From the NCBI RefSeq assembly GCF_045062745.1, contig NZ_JBJGED010000014.1, forward strand, positions 62,001 to 126,000: a DNA stretch of 64,000 nucleotides. Reading direction: 5' to 3'. The stretch's first letter is position 1. Each line of letters starts with the position of its first letter. This document shows, piece after piece, positions 19,232 to 28,504 of this stretch. Position numbers and translations under genes: made by a program. The stretch is from Paenibacillus_AA sp045062745. GTDB lineage: Bacteria > Bacillota > Bacilli > Paenibacillales > NBRC-103111. The notes beneath the pieces are model-generated. The model was given only the letters and a program-made list of their open reading frames with translations. It was not told the DNA's origin and made no database searches.

Positions 19232-19269
19232 CGCTTTGCTCCGTGCTGGGACAGACGCGGAGCAAAGCG
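19232..19269 (-). promoter_or_regulatory. Hairpin between binding-protein and permease genes (module B)
   Basis: CGCTTTGCTCCG at 19232-19243 and its exact complement at 19258-19269 form a 12-bp stem with a 14-nt loop. No T-tract follows on the coding strand. Placed after an abundant binding-protein gene and before its permease gene, it fits an mRNA-stabilising or partial-termination element setting different protein levels. Confidence 0.65.
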
Positions 19270-19284
19270 GCTGCATGGGGTTGC

Positions 19285-20931
19285 TTACTGCCTGACCGGA
19301 GGTTTGCGTTCCGGGTGGTCCAAATCGGAAACCTCCCATTTCTTACGCTCCTTCAGCATGGCTTCCAGCTTCGAGTCGATGTCTGCTTGGTACTGCTTCA
19401 TAAATTCGTCTACACTGAGCTGTCCGCTGAAATACTTGGAGATCAGGCCGACATAGCTTTGTACGGAAGGCTGATAATCGTATAGGCCGCGCGCCAGTAC
19501 GTTGCCCGGGCTTGGAAGTCCTTCCGTGTTGCCGATGGCGCTGAAGGATTCGAACGCCTTCTTCATGCTGTCCGGCAGTTCGATGTTATTCAGCATCGGG
19601 GAACCGGACATCGCGGCATCCTTGGAATTCTGCATGGCTTCCATATAGACCTTGAAGCCTTTCGGGCTAGTGAAGTACATCATGAAGTCGATGTCGAGGG
19701 CGGTTTGCTCCGCGTCCTTCTTAACGAAACCGTAGAACCCGGTGCTGACATGAATCGTGCGGGCCGGCGCCTGAACGAGAGGGCCTTCGATCGACGGCAT
19801 GTTGTAGTAGCCGAATTCGAACGGCTTGACCCCGCTGCTCTCCCCCGTCTTTTCGGCGTCCTTAAAATCCTTCGGAAGCTGCCAATAAGAGGAAGGTTGT
19901 GCCAGCATCGTTGCCGCCTTGCCCGTGAGGAACAACTTGTAAGCCTGGTCCTCCGACATGCCCATAAAGCCTTGAGGGGCATAGCCGAATAGCTTTTTCA
20001 AGTTTTCATACACTTCACGCCATGCCGGATTGCCCTCAATTTTGTAAGGGCCTTCCTTATCGCGTACCGCTTTCAGCATGCGGAGCTCGTTGGGTGAAAC
20101 CTTCGCGCGGGCATCGTTGTAAGGATCCTTCAGATCGAACTTCCAGGTGTCGTCTTTCGGCAAATAAGTATAGTCCCCGTTCTGTGAACGGATCAGTTTG
20201 ATGTAGTCACGGAAGTATTGGTCTGGAAATATTCGCATCAGCCAGCCGGCCTGACCGCTCCAAAGGGAGAGGGCGTTCCCGCCGATGGTGAAAGGCGTAT
20301 AACCGGCGTCTTTGATTTTCTGAAAGGCAGTCATAAGTTCATTGAAGGTCTTGGGAGGGGCGGAAATGCCGGCCTTCTGGAAGATCTCTTTGTTGTACAT
20401 CCACAAGATCTGAACGGACTCCACATTCAGGGAGGTTAGCTGGTCCAGCTGGGGATCCTCAAGATTGATCCCCATTCCCTCCAGGTTGAGACCGTCCTTC
20501 CATGATTTCCCTGTGTAAGGGTTTACTTTTTCCAAGTAAGGCTTGAAGTCGACAAATTTATCTTTAGCAAGCTCCCCGTTTTCGTTGGTCGTGATGAAAT
20601 CCGCCTCCGGTTTTCCGGCGGCGAACTGGGCCTGCACCCATTCTCGGTAGCCTTGGGCCGGTTTAACGTCGACGATTACCTTTACATTGGGGTGCATAGC
20701 TGTGTAGGATTCCGCCACCTTGTTCCAAACTTCCGCCGAAGCGCCCCGTAGATTGACCCGGATGGTCCCTTTGAGCGGGTCTGCGCCCGGAGTCATGGTG
20801 GCCTGAGCCTTTTGTGTTTCCGACGGTTTGGCGCTGGGGGACTCCGTCTGCGACGTACTCTTCGTGCATCCCGTAATGCCGAGTGCGATAGCAAGGGTTA
20901 GAACCGTACTCATAACCTTTTTTACCTGCAT
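19285..20931 (-). CDS. ABC transporter sugar-binding lipoprotein (module B)
   Basis: The 548-residue solute-binding protein has a lipobox (LGITGC, Cys22) and a Ser/Thr/Pro-rich tether, then a family 1 binding fold opening with IRVNLRGASAEVWNKVAESY. The ATG at 20931 is preferred to the GTG at 20943 because AAGGGAG overlaps the latter. It is the first gene of the module B operon (binding protein, propeller-permease, permease, GH78-like, secreted multidomain protein). A LacI-type operator (21048-21061) and a cre-like site (20959-20972) lie upstream. Confidence 0.92.
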   Translation of the reverse strand: MQVKKVMSTVLTLAIALGITGCTKSTSQTESPSAKPSETQKAQATMTPGADPLKGTIRVNLRGASAEVWNKVAESYTAMHPNVKVIVDVKPAQGYREWVQAQFAAGKPEADFITTNENGELAKDKFVDFKPYLEKVNPYTGKSWKDGLNLEGMGINLEDPQLDQLTSLNVESVQILWMYNKEIFQKAGISAPPKTFNELMTAFQKIKDAGYTPFTIGGNALSLWSGQAGWLMRIFPDQYFRDYIKLIRSQNGDYTYLPKDDTWKFDLKDPYNDARAKVSPNELRMLKAVRDKEGPYKIEGNPAWREVYENLKKLFGYAPQGFMGMSEDQAYKLFLTGKAATMLAQPSSYWQLPKDFKDAEKTGESSGVKPFEFGYYNMPSIEGPLVQAPARTIHVSTGFYGFVKKDAEQTALDIDFMMYFTSPKGFKVYMEAMQNSKDAAMSGSPMLNNIELPDSMKKAFESFSAIGNTEGLPSPGNVLARGLYDYQPSVQSYVGLISKYFSGQLSVDEFMKQYQADIDSKLEAMLKERKKWEVSDLDHPERKPPVRQ

Positions 20932-20958
20932 CGTGCTTTTCACTCCCTTATGGATGAT

Positions 20959-20972
20959 TGAAACCGCTTACG
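20959..20972. promoter_or_regulatory. cre-like catabolite repression site
   Basis: TGAAACCGCTTACG matches the CcpA consensus TGNAANCGNWNNCW except for the last base. It lies just upstream of the module B binding-protein gene. The match is imperfect and the role is inference. Confidence 0.35.
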
Positions 20973-21047
20973 AAACAGCCTGTATTTCTCGTCAACCCGA
21001 CTCCGCCTATGAGCGTTAAAAGGCATCACATCCTCTCAATTTTATTG

Positions 21048-21061
21048 CAAAAACGTTTTTG
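21048..21061. promoter_or_regulatory. LacI-family operator upstream of the module B operon
   Basis: CAAAAACGTTTTTG is a perfect 14-bp palindrome with the central CG typical of LacI-family operators. The 12-bp core AAAAACGTTTTT is repeated in front of the LacI gene at 22169-22180. It lies 117 bp before the binding-protein start codon, next to an A/T-rich stretch (AATAAAAT on minus) that could be the -10. Confidence 0.8.
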
Positions 21062-21126
21062 TACTCGAAATGACGAAGCCCAGGCTAGCAAGCTAACCTA
21101 AGGAGCCTCGTTTGAGCCGTTTGATT

Positions 21127-22143
21127 TTATACGGATTCTCGTGCATGCAGGATACAGGGCAGAACTATTCGTTGGGTATTGTCATAAGAAATGCCGCCCT
21201 CGATGAGCTGAATCAGGAGATTCGCCGCCCTATACCCCATTTCCAGCATGGGCAGTTCAATAGAGGTAATGGAAGGGCGGGCTACTTGGGAGACGACACT
21301 ATTATCAAAACCGACTACCGCAAGATCATCGGGCACGTGGTAACCGAGATCCATCGCTTTCTCGATAACCCGCGAGGCGATGGCGTCCCGGCCGGCGATT
21401 ATAGCAGTCGGGCGGTCCTTCAGGCTTAAGAGCCTCTCCGTCTCGGCATAGCCGCTGTCGGAGGCAAAGCTGCCATAGGCAATCAGTTGGTCCTCCGCGC
21501 CGCCGAAAAAGTCACTCATTGCCTTCCGGTAGCCGGTCAGCCGGTCCTGAGCGGCGTCGACCTCGAGGGAGCAAGGAGTGATGAAAGCGATCCGCCTATG
21601 GCCCTTGCTTGCCAAATGCTCGACTGCCAGGTAGGCGCCCTGCTCGTTGTCGGCGTTAACACTGTGGCAAAGGCAGTCCGAAGAAGGGCGGCCTAGAAGA
21701 ACGAAAGGAAATCGTTTGCTCACCAACTCCTTGTACGGCGTCTCTCCCATCTTCGTTCCCATCATGATCAGACCGTCGGCGGATTGTTTACGGTATACGT
21801 CCAGCAAATGATCATTCGGCTTTGCGGCGTGGGGCTTCTGAAAAGAAAGCATGACATCGTAGTTGAATTTGCCTGCCGCCTGCCCCAATCCTTTAATGAC
21901 ATCCAGCAAAATACCGTTCTCCAAACCGTCCGCCGTCTCAGACACGGCCAGCCCAATGTTGTTCGTCCTCTTGGTGACCAATCCCCGAGCTGATTGATTG
22001 GGGCGGTAGTTCAGGCGCTCGATCGCTTCGAAAATCCGCTTCTTGGTTTCTTCAGCCACATGAGCGGAACCGTTCATGGCGAAAGAGACCGTACATACAG
22101 CTACTCCCGCTTCTTTTGCCACATCCTTTATCGTTGCCGCCAT
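21127..22143 (-). CDS. LacI-family transcriptional regulator
   Basis: The 338-residue repressor has an N-terminal HTH (TIKDVAKEAGVAVCTVSFAM, residues 4-23, and a hinge helix near NQSARGL) and a periplasmic-binding-protein-like sensor domain. The ATG at 22143 follows GAGGGAG. It precedes the module B operon on the same strand, and shared palindromes before both transcription units indicate it represses its own gene and the operon until a sugar is bound. Confidence 0.95.
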   Translation of the reverse strand: MAATIKDVAKEAGVAVCTVSFAMNGSAHVAEETKKRIFEAIERLNYRPNQSARGLVTKRTNNIGLAVSETADGLENGILLDVIKGLGQAAGKFNYDVMLSFQKPHAAKPNDHLLDVYRKQSADGLIMMGTKMGETPYKELVSKRFPFVLLGRPSSDCLCHSVNADNEQGAYLAVEHLASKGHRRIAFITPCSLEVDAAQDRLTGYRKAMSDFFGGAEDQLIAYGSFASDSGYAETERLLSLKDRPTAIIAGRDAIASRVIEKAMDLGYHVPDDLAVVGFDNSVVSQVARPSITSIELPMLEMGYRAANLLIQLIEGGISYDNTQRIVLPCILHARESV

Positions 22144-22168
22144 GTTGTTTCTCCCTCGGTCCGTTAGT

Positions 22169-22195
22169 AAAAACGTTTTTGCAAAATCGCTTTTG
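22169..22195. promoter_or_regulatory. LacI operators in front of the LacI gene
   Basis: AAAAACGTTTTT (22169-22180) is a perfect palindrome and is followed at once by a weaker one, CAAAATCGCTTTTG (22182-22195). Both sit between a TTGACA-like -35 on the minus strand (22225-22230) and the ribosome site, a position suited to autorepression. Confidence 0.75.
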
Positions 22196-22296
22196 ATAAT
22201 AAACTACTACCATTACCGGGCGTTTGTCAATATATTCCTTCGCAATTTCTCTTTTAATTTATTGCTCCATTAAGTTTCCTTTTCATGTCGAATTAA

Positions 22297-22326
22297 ACAA
22301 AAAAAAGCCGCGATTAAGCAGCTTTT
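22297..22326 (-). terminator. Intrinsic terminator of the module C operon
   Basis: On the minus strand AAAAAGCTGC-TTAATC-GCGGCTTTTTTTT forms a stem with a long U-tract, starting about 7 bp after the stop of the AraC gene. Confidence 0.9.
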
Positions 22327-22332
22327 TGATGA

Positions 22333-23244
22333 CTAGCGTTCCACTCGCGCCCTATATTGACTGGGGGAGCAACCGACATGGCGGTGAAACAACCGGCTGA
22401 AGAACGAGGGGTCCTCGTAGCCTACCATCGTCGCTACGACGATCACTTTCTCATGCGTCTCCCCAAGCAGATGCTTCGCCCGATTAATCCGGATCTCGTG
22501 CAGCACGTCGATCACGCTTTTGCCGAACTCCTGCCCCATGAGGCGGTTGAGCTGGCGAACGCTGACATTGTACAGATTCGCAAGCGATTGCAAGGTAATC
22601 TTGCTCTCGTAATTGCGCTCCATGTACCCGTAGATGCGTTTGGCCGTCATGTCGTAGCTGGACGCACGGCTGGGCGCGGACGCCTTCTGCTTCTGAAGCA
22701 GCGTGTAGTGGCGGGAAAGCACGACAAGCAGCTCGATCAGCTGCAGCCGGACCAACGTCGTATAGCCTTGACTTTGGGATTCCAGTTCCCGGATCATGCT
22801 GTCCAGCAAACCCAGCACAATCTCTGCATCCTTGCCGCGTAGGTTGAGCCGATGATTGAAGCGCACATCGCTCTTGAGAAAGGGATGCACGTAGAAGTAA
22901 TCCATGGAAGCCGTAATCCCCAGCTCGCGGAGCAGCGTATCGGGGATCAAGGACGTCATGAACAAGCAGTTGATAATATCCATCTGCTCGCCCTCTTCCA
23001 CCACATAGCTATGGGTTTCCCCCGGGTTGATGATAAAGACGTCGCCGGCCTTGATCTCGTAAGCGCTCTCTTGAAACCGATGAATCCCTCTGCCCCGCTC
23101 GACAAACACCAGTTCAATGAATTCGTGCCCGTGCTCGTCAAGTGTCTTCTGAACAAACCGCTTCACATAGATGGGAAACTCGGACTTCATAAAAACACCG
23201 CTCTTGGAAATACGCATGACGGCATCGCTACCCATATCCTTCAC
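22333..23244 (-). CDS. AraC-family regulator with N-terminal cupin
   Basis: The 303-residue protein has a cupin-type sugar-sensing domain (GRGIHRFQESAYEIKAGDVF, then INPGETHSY) and a C-terminal pair of HTH units (about 205-300) ending in GYEDPSFFSRLFHRHVGCSP. The GTG start at 23244 has AGGTG 8 nt upstream, located inside the stop region of the sulfatase-like gene, so the two are translationally coupled. It is the last gene of the module C operon and the probable local activator. Confidence 0.93.
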   Translation of the reverse strand: MKDMGSDAVMRISKSGVFMKSEFPIYVKRFVQKTLDEHGHEFIELVFVERGRGIHRFQESAYEIKAGDVFIINPGETHSYVVEEGEQMDIINCLFMTSLIPDTLLRELGITASMDYFYVHPFLKSDVRFNHRLNLRGKDAEIVLGLLDSMIRELESQSQGYTTLVRLQLIELLVVLSRHYTLLQKQKASAPSRASSYDMTAKRIYGYMERNYESKITLQSLANLYNVSVRQLNRLMGQEFGKSVIDVLHEIRINRAKHLLGETHEKVIVVATMVGYEDPSFFSRLFHRHVGCSPSQYRARVER

Positions 23245-23251
23245 CGGCCAG

Positions 23252-24670
23252 TCACCTACCTTCTCGTACCGCCTTGTCGAAGCGCTCTCGATCCGGGTTG
23301 CTGCACCACTCGGCCCAGCTCATGCCGACGGAGGACAAGATGGCCTCGATCCGTCCCCGGAACGGCAATCCGGCTTGTCGCAATTGAACTTTCATCGGAT
23401 CGGGGCGCCCGTCGAGCTTGGCCTCGACCCAGGCATCCAACTGTCGCTGGAAATCCGCGGTCAAACCCGGCTCCTCCTCCGCCAAATTCACGGTCTCGGC
23501 CGGATCCTTTATCAAATCATACAGCTCGCAGGACGGGCGGGTAAAAGGACCCGCATCGTACGTCCGAATGTATTTGAACCGCTCGGTCCGAATCCCGCGA
23601 GCCGCTTGCCAGGCGCACTCGCTCAAGTAAACCTGCTCATGCGTCCCGTACGTCTCGCCATGAATCGCCGGCCACAGACTGTGCCCGTCCAACTCGGGAG
23701 GATCGGCGAGCTTGGCGAGATCGATGCCGGACGGCTGCAGGAGCCGGATCGCCTCCAGCAGAGTCGGCAATAAGTCGACGTGCTGAACGAGCCCCTGCAC
23801 TCTGCGGCCAGCCGGAATGCGCCCCGGCCAGCGCATGATCAAGGGAACATGAACGGTCGGTTCGTACAACCCGCAATGATCCCAATAAATTTGATGCTCC
23901 GTCAAGCTCTCACCGTGATCGCCAAACAGGATGAGCATCGTTTCCTCACGAATGCCGAGCTCCTCCAAGTGGTCGTCCAGCTCCTTCAACCGATCGTCCA
24001 GATAGCGGATTTCGGCGTCATACAACGCATCGTAATAAGCGGAATCGGTTACCGGGCCGACCAGATCATAATGATGATGTTTGAAGAAAGGATAGGCCGA
24101 ATGATTATAAGCCTCGGACATACTTCGATTGTCAGGGTCGTACGGATCGCGGTTCTTGTCGTAGAAGGCTTCGATATAAGGGCTCGGCGGCAAATACGGC
24201 GTGTGGGGATCCCAGTAATGCAGGAACAGGAAGAAGGACTCCTCCTTGTGCTCGTTCAGCCAAGGCAGCGCCATTTCATTGACCGTCCGCCCATCGATCC
24301 ACCGTTTTGGTCCCGAGCTGTTCATATAATAACGATACCCTCTCGCGAACCACTCCTTCAACTGATACAAATTGTCGACGGCCGCGGTCGTGAACCCCGC
24401 CGCCCGAAGCAGGGTGGGCAACCAGGCGACGGTTTTGGGCAGCTGCGTAAGACTCGACCCGTGCGATACGATCCCGGTGGACAGACCGACCCTCCCGGTG
24501 AAGAGGCCGGTATGAGCCACTTCCGTAGGGATGTCCCCGGCGTAAGCCCGTTCAAAAAGTACGCCTTGTTCGGCGATCCGATCCAAGTAAGGACTCGTCG
24601 GTTTGTCATACCCATAGCTGCCCAACCGGGAAGCGCGAAGCGTATCGAGCGAGATCAAAATGATCTTCAT
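23252..24670 (-). CDS. Sulfatase-fold hydrolase with Thr at the formylglycine position
   Basis: The 472-residue protein of the alkaline phosphatase/sulfatase superfamily has no signal peptide and should be cytoplasmic. N-terminal metal residue D9 is in LDTLRASRLGSYGY, and the C-terminal metal site is FGDHGESLTEHQIYWDH. In true sulfatases a Cys or Ser ten residues before the Gly of the LTG motif is converted to formylglycine. Here GDIPTEVAHTGLFTG puts Thr49 there, with neither the C-x-P-x-R pattern nor a Cys. Thr nucleophiles are known in phosphodiesterase branches of the superfamily (NPP, LtaS). The substrate may be a phospho- rather than a sulfo-ester. It follows the APS kinase gene by about 30 bp. 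Confidence 0.88.
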   Translation of the reverse strand: MKIILISLDTLRASRLGSYGYDKPTSPYLDRIAEQGVLFERAYAGDIPTEVAHTGLFTGRVGLSTGIVSHGSSLTQLPKTVAWLPTLLRAAGFTTAAVDNLYQLKEWFARGYRYYMNSSGPKRWIDGRTVNEMALPWLNEHKEESFFLFLHYWDPHTPYLPPSPYIEAFYDKNRDPYDPDNRSMSEAYNHSAYPFFKHHHYDLVGPVTDSAYYDALYDAEIRYLDDRLKELDDHLEELGIREETMLILFGDHGESLTEHQIYWDHCGLYEPTVHVPLIMRWPGRIPAGRRVQGLVQHVDLLPTLLEAIRLLQPSGIDLAKLADPPELDGHSLWPAIHGETYGTHEQVYLSECAWQAARGIRTERFKYIRTYDAGPFTRPSCELYDLIKDPAETVNLAEEEPGLTADFQRQLDAWVEAKLDGRPDPMKVQLRQAGLPFRGRIEAILSSVGMSWAEWCSNPDRERFDKAVREGR

Positions 24671-24702
24671 ACTGTTAGTGTCCTCCTAAAGAAGCACCCT
24701 CG

Positions 24703-25272
24703 TCAAGTCCGTCTTTCATGCCTTGCATTCACCCAAGCCACGACGTCATTACCATTGTGCTCTATAGAGTAGGACGCCGTACACAGCGTGATGTCCGGCT
24801 GCAGCGGTTCCTCATATGGGTCCGAGATGCCCGTAAACCGGAGCAGCTCGCCTCGCCTCGCTTTCGCATACAGTCCCTTCACGTCACGATGCTCGCACGT
24901 CTCGAGCGGGCACTTGACGTAAATCTCCACGTAGCCGGGAACCTCTCGCCGGGCGTACTCCCTCATCTCTTCATAAGGTGTGATGGCGGAGACGAGAACG
25001 ATGACGCCATTGCGAGACAGCAGCTTGGCGATATAGGCGATACGCTTGATGTTCTCGAGCCGATCCTCCCGGCTGAATCCGAGTCCCTTGCAAACCGTCG
25101 CGCGAAGCTCGTCGCCATCCAACAGCTCCACGGCATAGCCTTGCTCGCGAAGGATCGTCTCGACATGCCTCGCCGTTGTCGTTTTGCCCGACCCGGACAA
25201 CCCCGTGAACCACAAGACCGACCCTTGTACGACGTTGCTGCTCATGTTTATCGGTTCCTTCATCAAAGTCAT
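24703..25272 (-). CDS. cysC: Adenylyl-sulfate (APS) kinase
   Basis: The 189-residue kinase has all CysC landmarks: P-loop GLSGSGKTTTARHVE, LLDGDELRATVCKGLGFSRE, an ENIKRI helix, SAITPYEEMREYAR, and KGLYAKARRGELLRFTGISD. CysC phosphorylates APS at the 3'-OH to give PAPS. The ATG at 25272 overlaps the stop of the dehydrogenase gene (ATGA). No ATP sulfurylase, PAPS reductase or sulfotransferase gene is nearby, which is odd for a sulfate-assimilation role. Homologues can phosphorylate other nucleotide-linked substrates, so the reaction here is not certain. Confidence 0.9.
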   Translation of the reverse strand: MTLMKEPINMSSNVVQGSVLWFTGLSGSGKTTTARHVETILREQGYAVELLDGDELRATVCKGLGFSREDRLENIKRIAYIAKLLSRNGVIVLVSAITPYEEMREYARREVPGYVEIYVKCPLETCEHRDVKGLYAKARRGELLRFTGISDPYEEPLQPDITLCTASYSIEHNGNDVVAWVNARHERRT

Positions 25273-26264
25273 GCGACCTCCACCGGCATGCCGCCGGACT
25301 GATGCGAGCGGATCGCCGCTTCGATGACTTCCTGCGCGGCGAGCGCATCCGCCCCCGACGCTTCGATTGCTTCGGGCGCCGTGCCCGCTTTGATCTGCTC
25401 CACGAAACGGTCGATCCGCCGCCGGAACGTATCGTTGAAGCCCTGCATGCCCCCGAACAGCGGATTTTTCACGACCAGAAGATCGTCGGATTGGTGCGGG
25501 TAGAAGGTCATGCTTTCATAGACGTTGTCGATGACGAACCGTCCGGTCTGACCGGCCACCTCGCAATACTCGATCGGATGGCGCATCGACATGTCATAGC
25601 TGCCGGTCAAGTGCCCAACCGCTCCGGAGGCGAACTCCATATTGACGGACACGGTCGACCAAGAGGTTCTGCCTTCCGCCCGAGTCATGAAAGCCTGAAC
25701 CCGGCGAATGTCGCCGCCGAAATACCGCATGACATCGATGGAATGAGGGTGCAGCGCCCGCATATGCAGCCATTCGGTCTCATCGGATTTGTTCTGGATC
25801 GTCAGCCGCATGTTGATGAACAGTTGTCGGCCTAGTTGTCCGGCATCTACCAGCTCCTTGGCACGATGTGCTGCCGGGGTGAACCTGTGGTTCAAGTTGC
25901 AGGCGAGACGAACGCCCTTCTCCCGGGCAAAAGCGACCATCCGCCTCGCTTCCTCAATATCGTTGGAGATCGGCTTCTCTACCAGCACGTCTTTGCCTGC
26001 TTCAATCGCAAGCATGACGGGTGCGTAATGATGGCTGCCTTTCTCCGTGCCCGCCGTGGCTACAACCACCACATCAATCCGCTCCTGCTGCAGCAGCATC
26101 GAGAGATCGGTGTACGCCGGAACGCCGAATTCCGAACCGGCGGCAGAAGCCCGCTCCTCCATCAGATCGCACACGGCGGCAACCTCAGTATCCGGATGCT
26201 GCTTGTAACTGCGGCAATGAATTTTGCCTATATGGTTCACACCTACAACAGCAACTCGGATCAT
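25269..26264 (-). CDS. Gfo/Idh/MocA-family oxidoreductase
   Basis: The 331-residue NAD(P)-dependent dehydrogenase has a Rossmann start (MIRVAVVGVNHIGKIHC), the EKP motif (VLVEKPISNDIEEA), and a C-terminal alpha/beta domain with HPHSIDVMRYFGG. The longer frame reaching 26396 is not used. The ATG at 26264 overlaps the preceding TGA by one base (TGATG), which means coupled translation. Such enzymes oxidise or reduce sugar or inositol ring hydroxyls. Its partner at 28505 is a distant paralogue. Confidence 0.93.
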   Translation of the reverse strand: MIRVAVVGVNHIGKIHCRSYKQHPDTEVAAVCDLMEERASAAGSEFGVPAYTDLSMLLQQERIDVVVVATAGTEKGSHHYAPVMLAIEAGKDVLVEKPISNDIEEARRMVAFAREKGVRLACNLNHRFTPAAHRAKELVDAGQLGRQLFINMRLTIQNKSDETEWLHMRALHPHSIDVMRYFGGDIRRVQAFMTRAEGRTSWSTVSVNMEFASGAVGHLTGSYDMSMRHPIEYCEVAGQTGRFVIDNVYESMTFYPHQSDDLLVVKNPLFGGMQGFNDTFRRRIDRFVEQIKAGTAPEAIEASGADALAAQEVIEAAIRSHQSGGMPVEVA

Positions 26265-27673
26265 CACGCACCTTCCTTCTTCTCTTCCGGGACGGCCTTC
26301 TTCTCCTGAAGCGAGCGGGCGCCGCCAATCGAGCCGATTCCAAGCGAATCGTAAGCGTCTTGGGACGTGGCGAACGTTTTGTTCTTCCCGTGCCAATTCA
26401 AGTTAGTGTAGATCGGATTCCGGCGGCCGGTCTCTTGTTCCCTCTTCGCGATATGCGCCAGCATCCTTTGCTCCAGCAGGGCGACGATCTCCGGTTCCTG
26501 CTCGGCCACGTTCACATTTTCTTCCGGATCCCGGACAAGATTGTACAGCTCGATCTCCGGCTTGAAATGAAAATCCGGCTCAAGCGCATGGATCAGCTTC
26601 CATTCCGGGGTTCTCCAGCCGTGTTTGCGCATCCAGGTGCACTCCGTGATGTAGAATTCGCTGATCCGGTCTGAAGGCTCGGCTTGCCAGCGCCCGGCAA
26701 AGCTGCGTCCGTCAAATTCGATCCCGCTGTCGATGTCAAGCAGATCCAGCACGGTAGGCATAATATCCTGAATCACCGTGACTTCGGAGACCCGTTTCCC
26801 TGCTGGTACGCGCCCCGGAAACTTCAGGATGAGCGGTACGACAAGCGTGCAATCGTATAACCCGTGGTGATCGAAATAGCATTCGTGCTCATACAGCGTC
26901 TCGCCGTGATCGGACGTAATGATAATGAGCGTGTCCTCGTCTAAGCCTAATGCGTTGACTTTGGCAAAGATCGACTGCATGCAGGCATCCATATAGGCGA
27001 CAGCCCCGTCGTATTGGGCGCTGACGTATTCGTGATCCGTCACGCCTTCCGGAATCCACGATTGCAGGAAGGTCGCGAACGGCTTGAAATCGTAGACCGG
27101 TTCCATCGAGCGGTTGCTCGGGTCCTTCTCGTTCGCGCCGTAGAACATGCGCTCATAGGGGGCGGGAGGCAAATACGGCGAATGCGGATCCATATGCCGC
27201 AGGAACAGGAAAAACGGCTTGTCGTCCGATGCGAGCCGCTCCAGCTCCGGGATCGCGACATCGTTCAAGTTTTGCGCCTTCGGCGCGCGGCCCGTCTCGT
27301 CCGGCAGCCACGATTCATAATTCAGATACGTCTGGAATCCGCGCGAGGACGGATTTCCCGTAAATCCGATACAAGTGGTTTGATAGCCCTCGTCCTGCAG
27401 CACTTCGGCGAGTGTACGCACATGCCCGCCAAGCGGACCCTCATGCCGCAGCGCGACGACATTCGTGCCGAATACATCCATGCCCGTCAGCATGTTGGCA
27501 TAAGCGGGCGTCGTCGGAATGCTCGGGCTGAAATGCTGCTCGAACAACACGCCTTCCGAAGCGATCCGATCCATATGCGGAGTCGTCAGTCGGTGGTAGC
27601 CGTATGCGCTCATATGATCGCGACGCAAGCTGTCGATGCCGAACAAAATCACATTCGGTTTTTTCGTGGACAT
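26264..27673 (-). CDS. Second sulfatase-fold hydrolase with Thr at the formylglycine position
   Basis: This 469-residue cytoplasmic paralogue of the protein at 23252 carries metal-site segments FGIDSLRRDHMSAYGY and SDHGETLYEHECYFDHHG. The active-site stretch SIPTTPAYANMLTG places Thr54 where sulfatases have the Cys/Ser that becomes formylglycine. Tyr stands in place of the conserved Arg four residues on. AGGAGG precedes the ATG. It sits between the isomerase and dehydrogenase genes and overlaps the latter. Two Thr-type paralogues in one operon suggest either two similar esters or a two-step removal. Confidence 0.88.
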   Translation of the reverse strand: MSTKKPNVILFGIDSLRRDHMSAYGYHRLTTPHMDRIASEGVLFEQHFSPSIPTTPAYANMLTGMDVFGTNVVALRHEGPLGGHVRTLAEVLQDEGYQTTCIGFTGNPSSRGFQTYLNYESWLPDETGRAPKAQNLNDVAIPELERLASDDKPFFLFLRHMDPHSPYLPPAPYERMFYGANEKDPSNRSMEPVYDFKPFATFLQSWIPEGVTDHEYVSAQYDGAVAYMDACMQSIFAKVNALGLDEDTLIIITSDHGETLYEHECYFDHHGLYDCTLVVPLILKFPGRVPAGKRVSEVTVIQDIMPTVLDLLDIDSGIEFDGRSFAGRWQAEPSDRISEFYITECTWMRKHGWRTPEWKLIHALEPDFHFKPEIELYNLVRDPEENVNVAEQEPEIVALLEQRMLAHIAKREQETGRRNPIYTNLNWHGKNKTFATSQDAYDSLGIGSIGGARSLQEKKAVPEEKKEGA

Positions 27674-27686
27674 AGGTAGAAGCCTC

Positions 27687-28490
27687 CTATCGAGCGTTTA
27701 ATTGTTTCAAGCAGGCGTTCAAGTAACCGTAGGACTCGGCCGCGACTATGGAAACATCGGCCAGCGAGTGTGCCGGCCCGGCGCCGATCACTTCCAGCAC
27801 GACCGGACCGTCATAACCACCGTCCACCATCGCCTTACAATAGCGATACAGATCGATATCGCCTCGGCCGCACGCCTGCAGCTCGATCGGTCCCGGGCCT
27901 TGTGCACGGCCTTTGCAATCGCGGATATGGATATGCTTCACCCGACTGAGCACGGCCGGGAGCGCCTCTTCCGCATTCTCCCCCGCCCGGTGAATGTGGC
28001 TCGGGTCCATGTCGATCCCGAATGCGGGAGACGCGATTCCCTCCATCGCTTGCAGCGTTGTAGGCGTGTTGTAGATCGATTGGTTCACGTGCGCCTTCAC
28101 GCACAAGGTAACGCCGAACGAAGCGGCCGCCTCGGCCATCCTGGCCAATCGCTCGATCGATTGCTGCAAATGCCCGGGCTCGTCGGATTTCCCACCCGGG
28201 CCCACATTGATCACCGGAATCCCGATCGCGGCCCCCGCTTCGAATGCCGGAAGCAAGCGCTCCTCGTCCAGAGAGGCGACTTCCATCGACAGGAACGTTA
28301 ACCCGTTTTCTTGAACGATCCCTTGCAATTCAGCCTTTTGGTCCCGCCAACGGCTTAGATCCAGATGCTCGCACATGCCTTTGATCGCCGAAATTTCGAC
28401 GCCGTCATACCCGCATTGCTTGATCTGTTGGGCCGCAGTGGCAAAATCGAATTGTTTGAACAGCACCGAGTTCACGCCTAGTTGGATCAT
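27687..28490 (-). CDS. Sugar phosphate isomerase/epimerase (TIM barrel)
   Basis: The 267-residue AP-endonuclease-2-type TIM barrel enzyme carries metal-ligand segments FLSMEVAS, KAHVN, IDMDPSHIHRAG, and HIRDCKGRAQGPGPIELQAC. The family interconverts keto- and aldo-sugars or epimerises them, often next to Gfo/Idh dehydrogenases in inositol- and hexose-modification pathways, as here. AAGGAGGG precedes the ATG. It is 14 bp downstream of the first dehydrogenase gene. Confidence 0.92.
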   Translation of the reverse strand: MIQLGVNSVLFKQFDFATAAQQIKQCGYDGVEISAIKGMCEHLDLSRWRDQKAELQGIVQENGLTFLSMEVASLDEERLLPAFEAGAAIGIPVINVGPGGKSDEPGHLQQSIERLARMAEAAASFGVTLCVKAHVNQSIYNTPTTLQAMEGIASPAFGIDMDPSHIHRAGENAEEALPAVLSRVKHIHIRDCKGRAQGPGPIELQACGRGDIDLYRYCKAMVDGGYDGPVVLEVIGAGPAHSLADVSIVAAESYGYLNACLKQLNAR

Positions 28491-28504
28491 GATCTACTCC
28501 CTCC

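Noticed and set aside
23252..24670. Calling this gene a canonical type I sulfatase
   Set aside because: The formylglycine Cys/Ser is replaced by Thr and the C-x-P-x-R pattern is absent.
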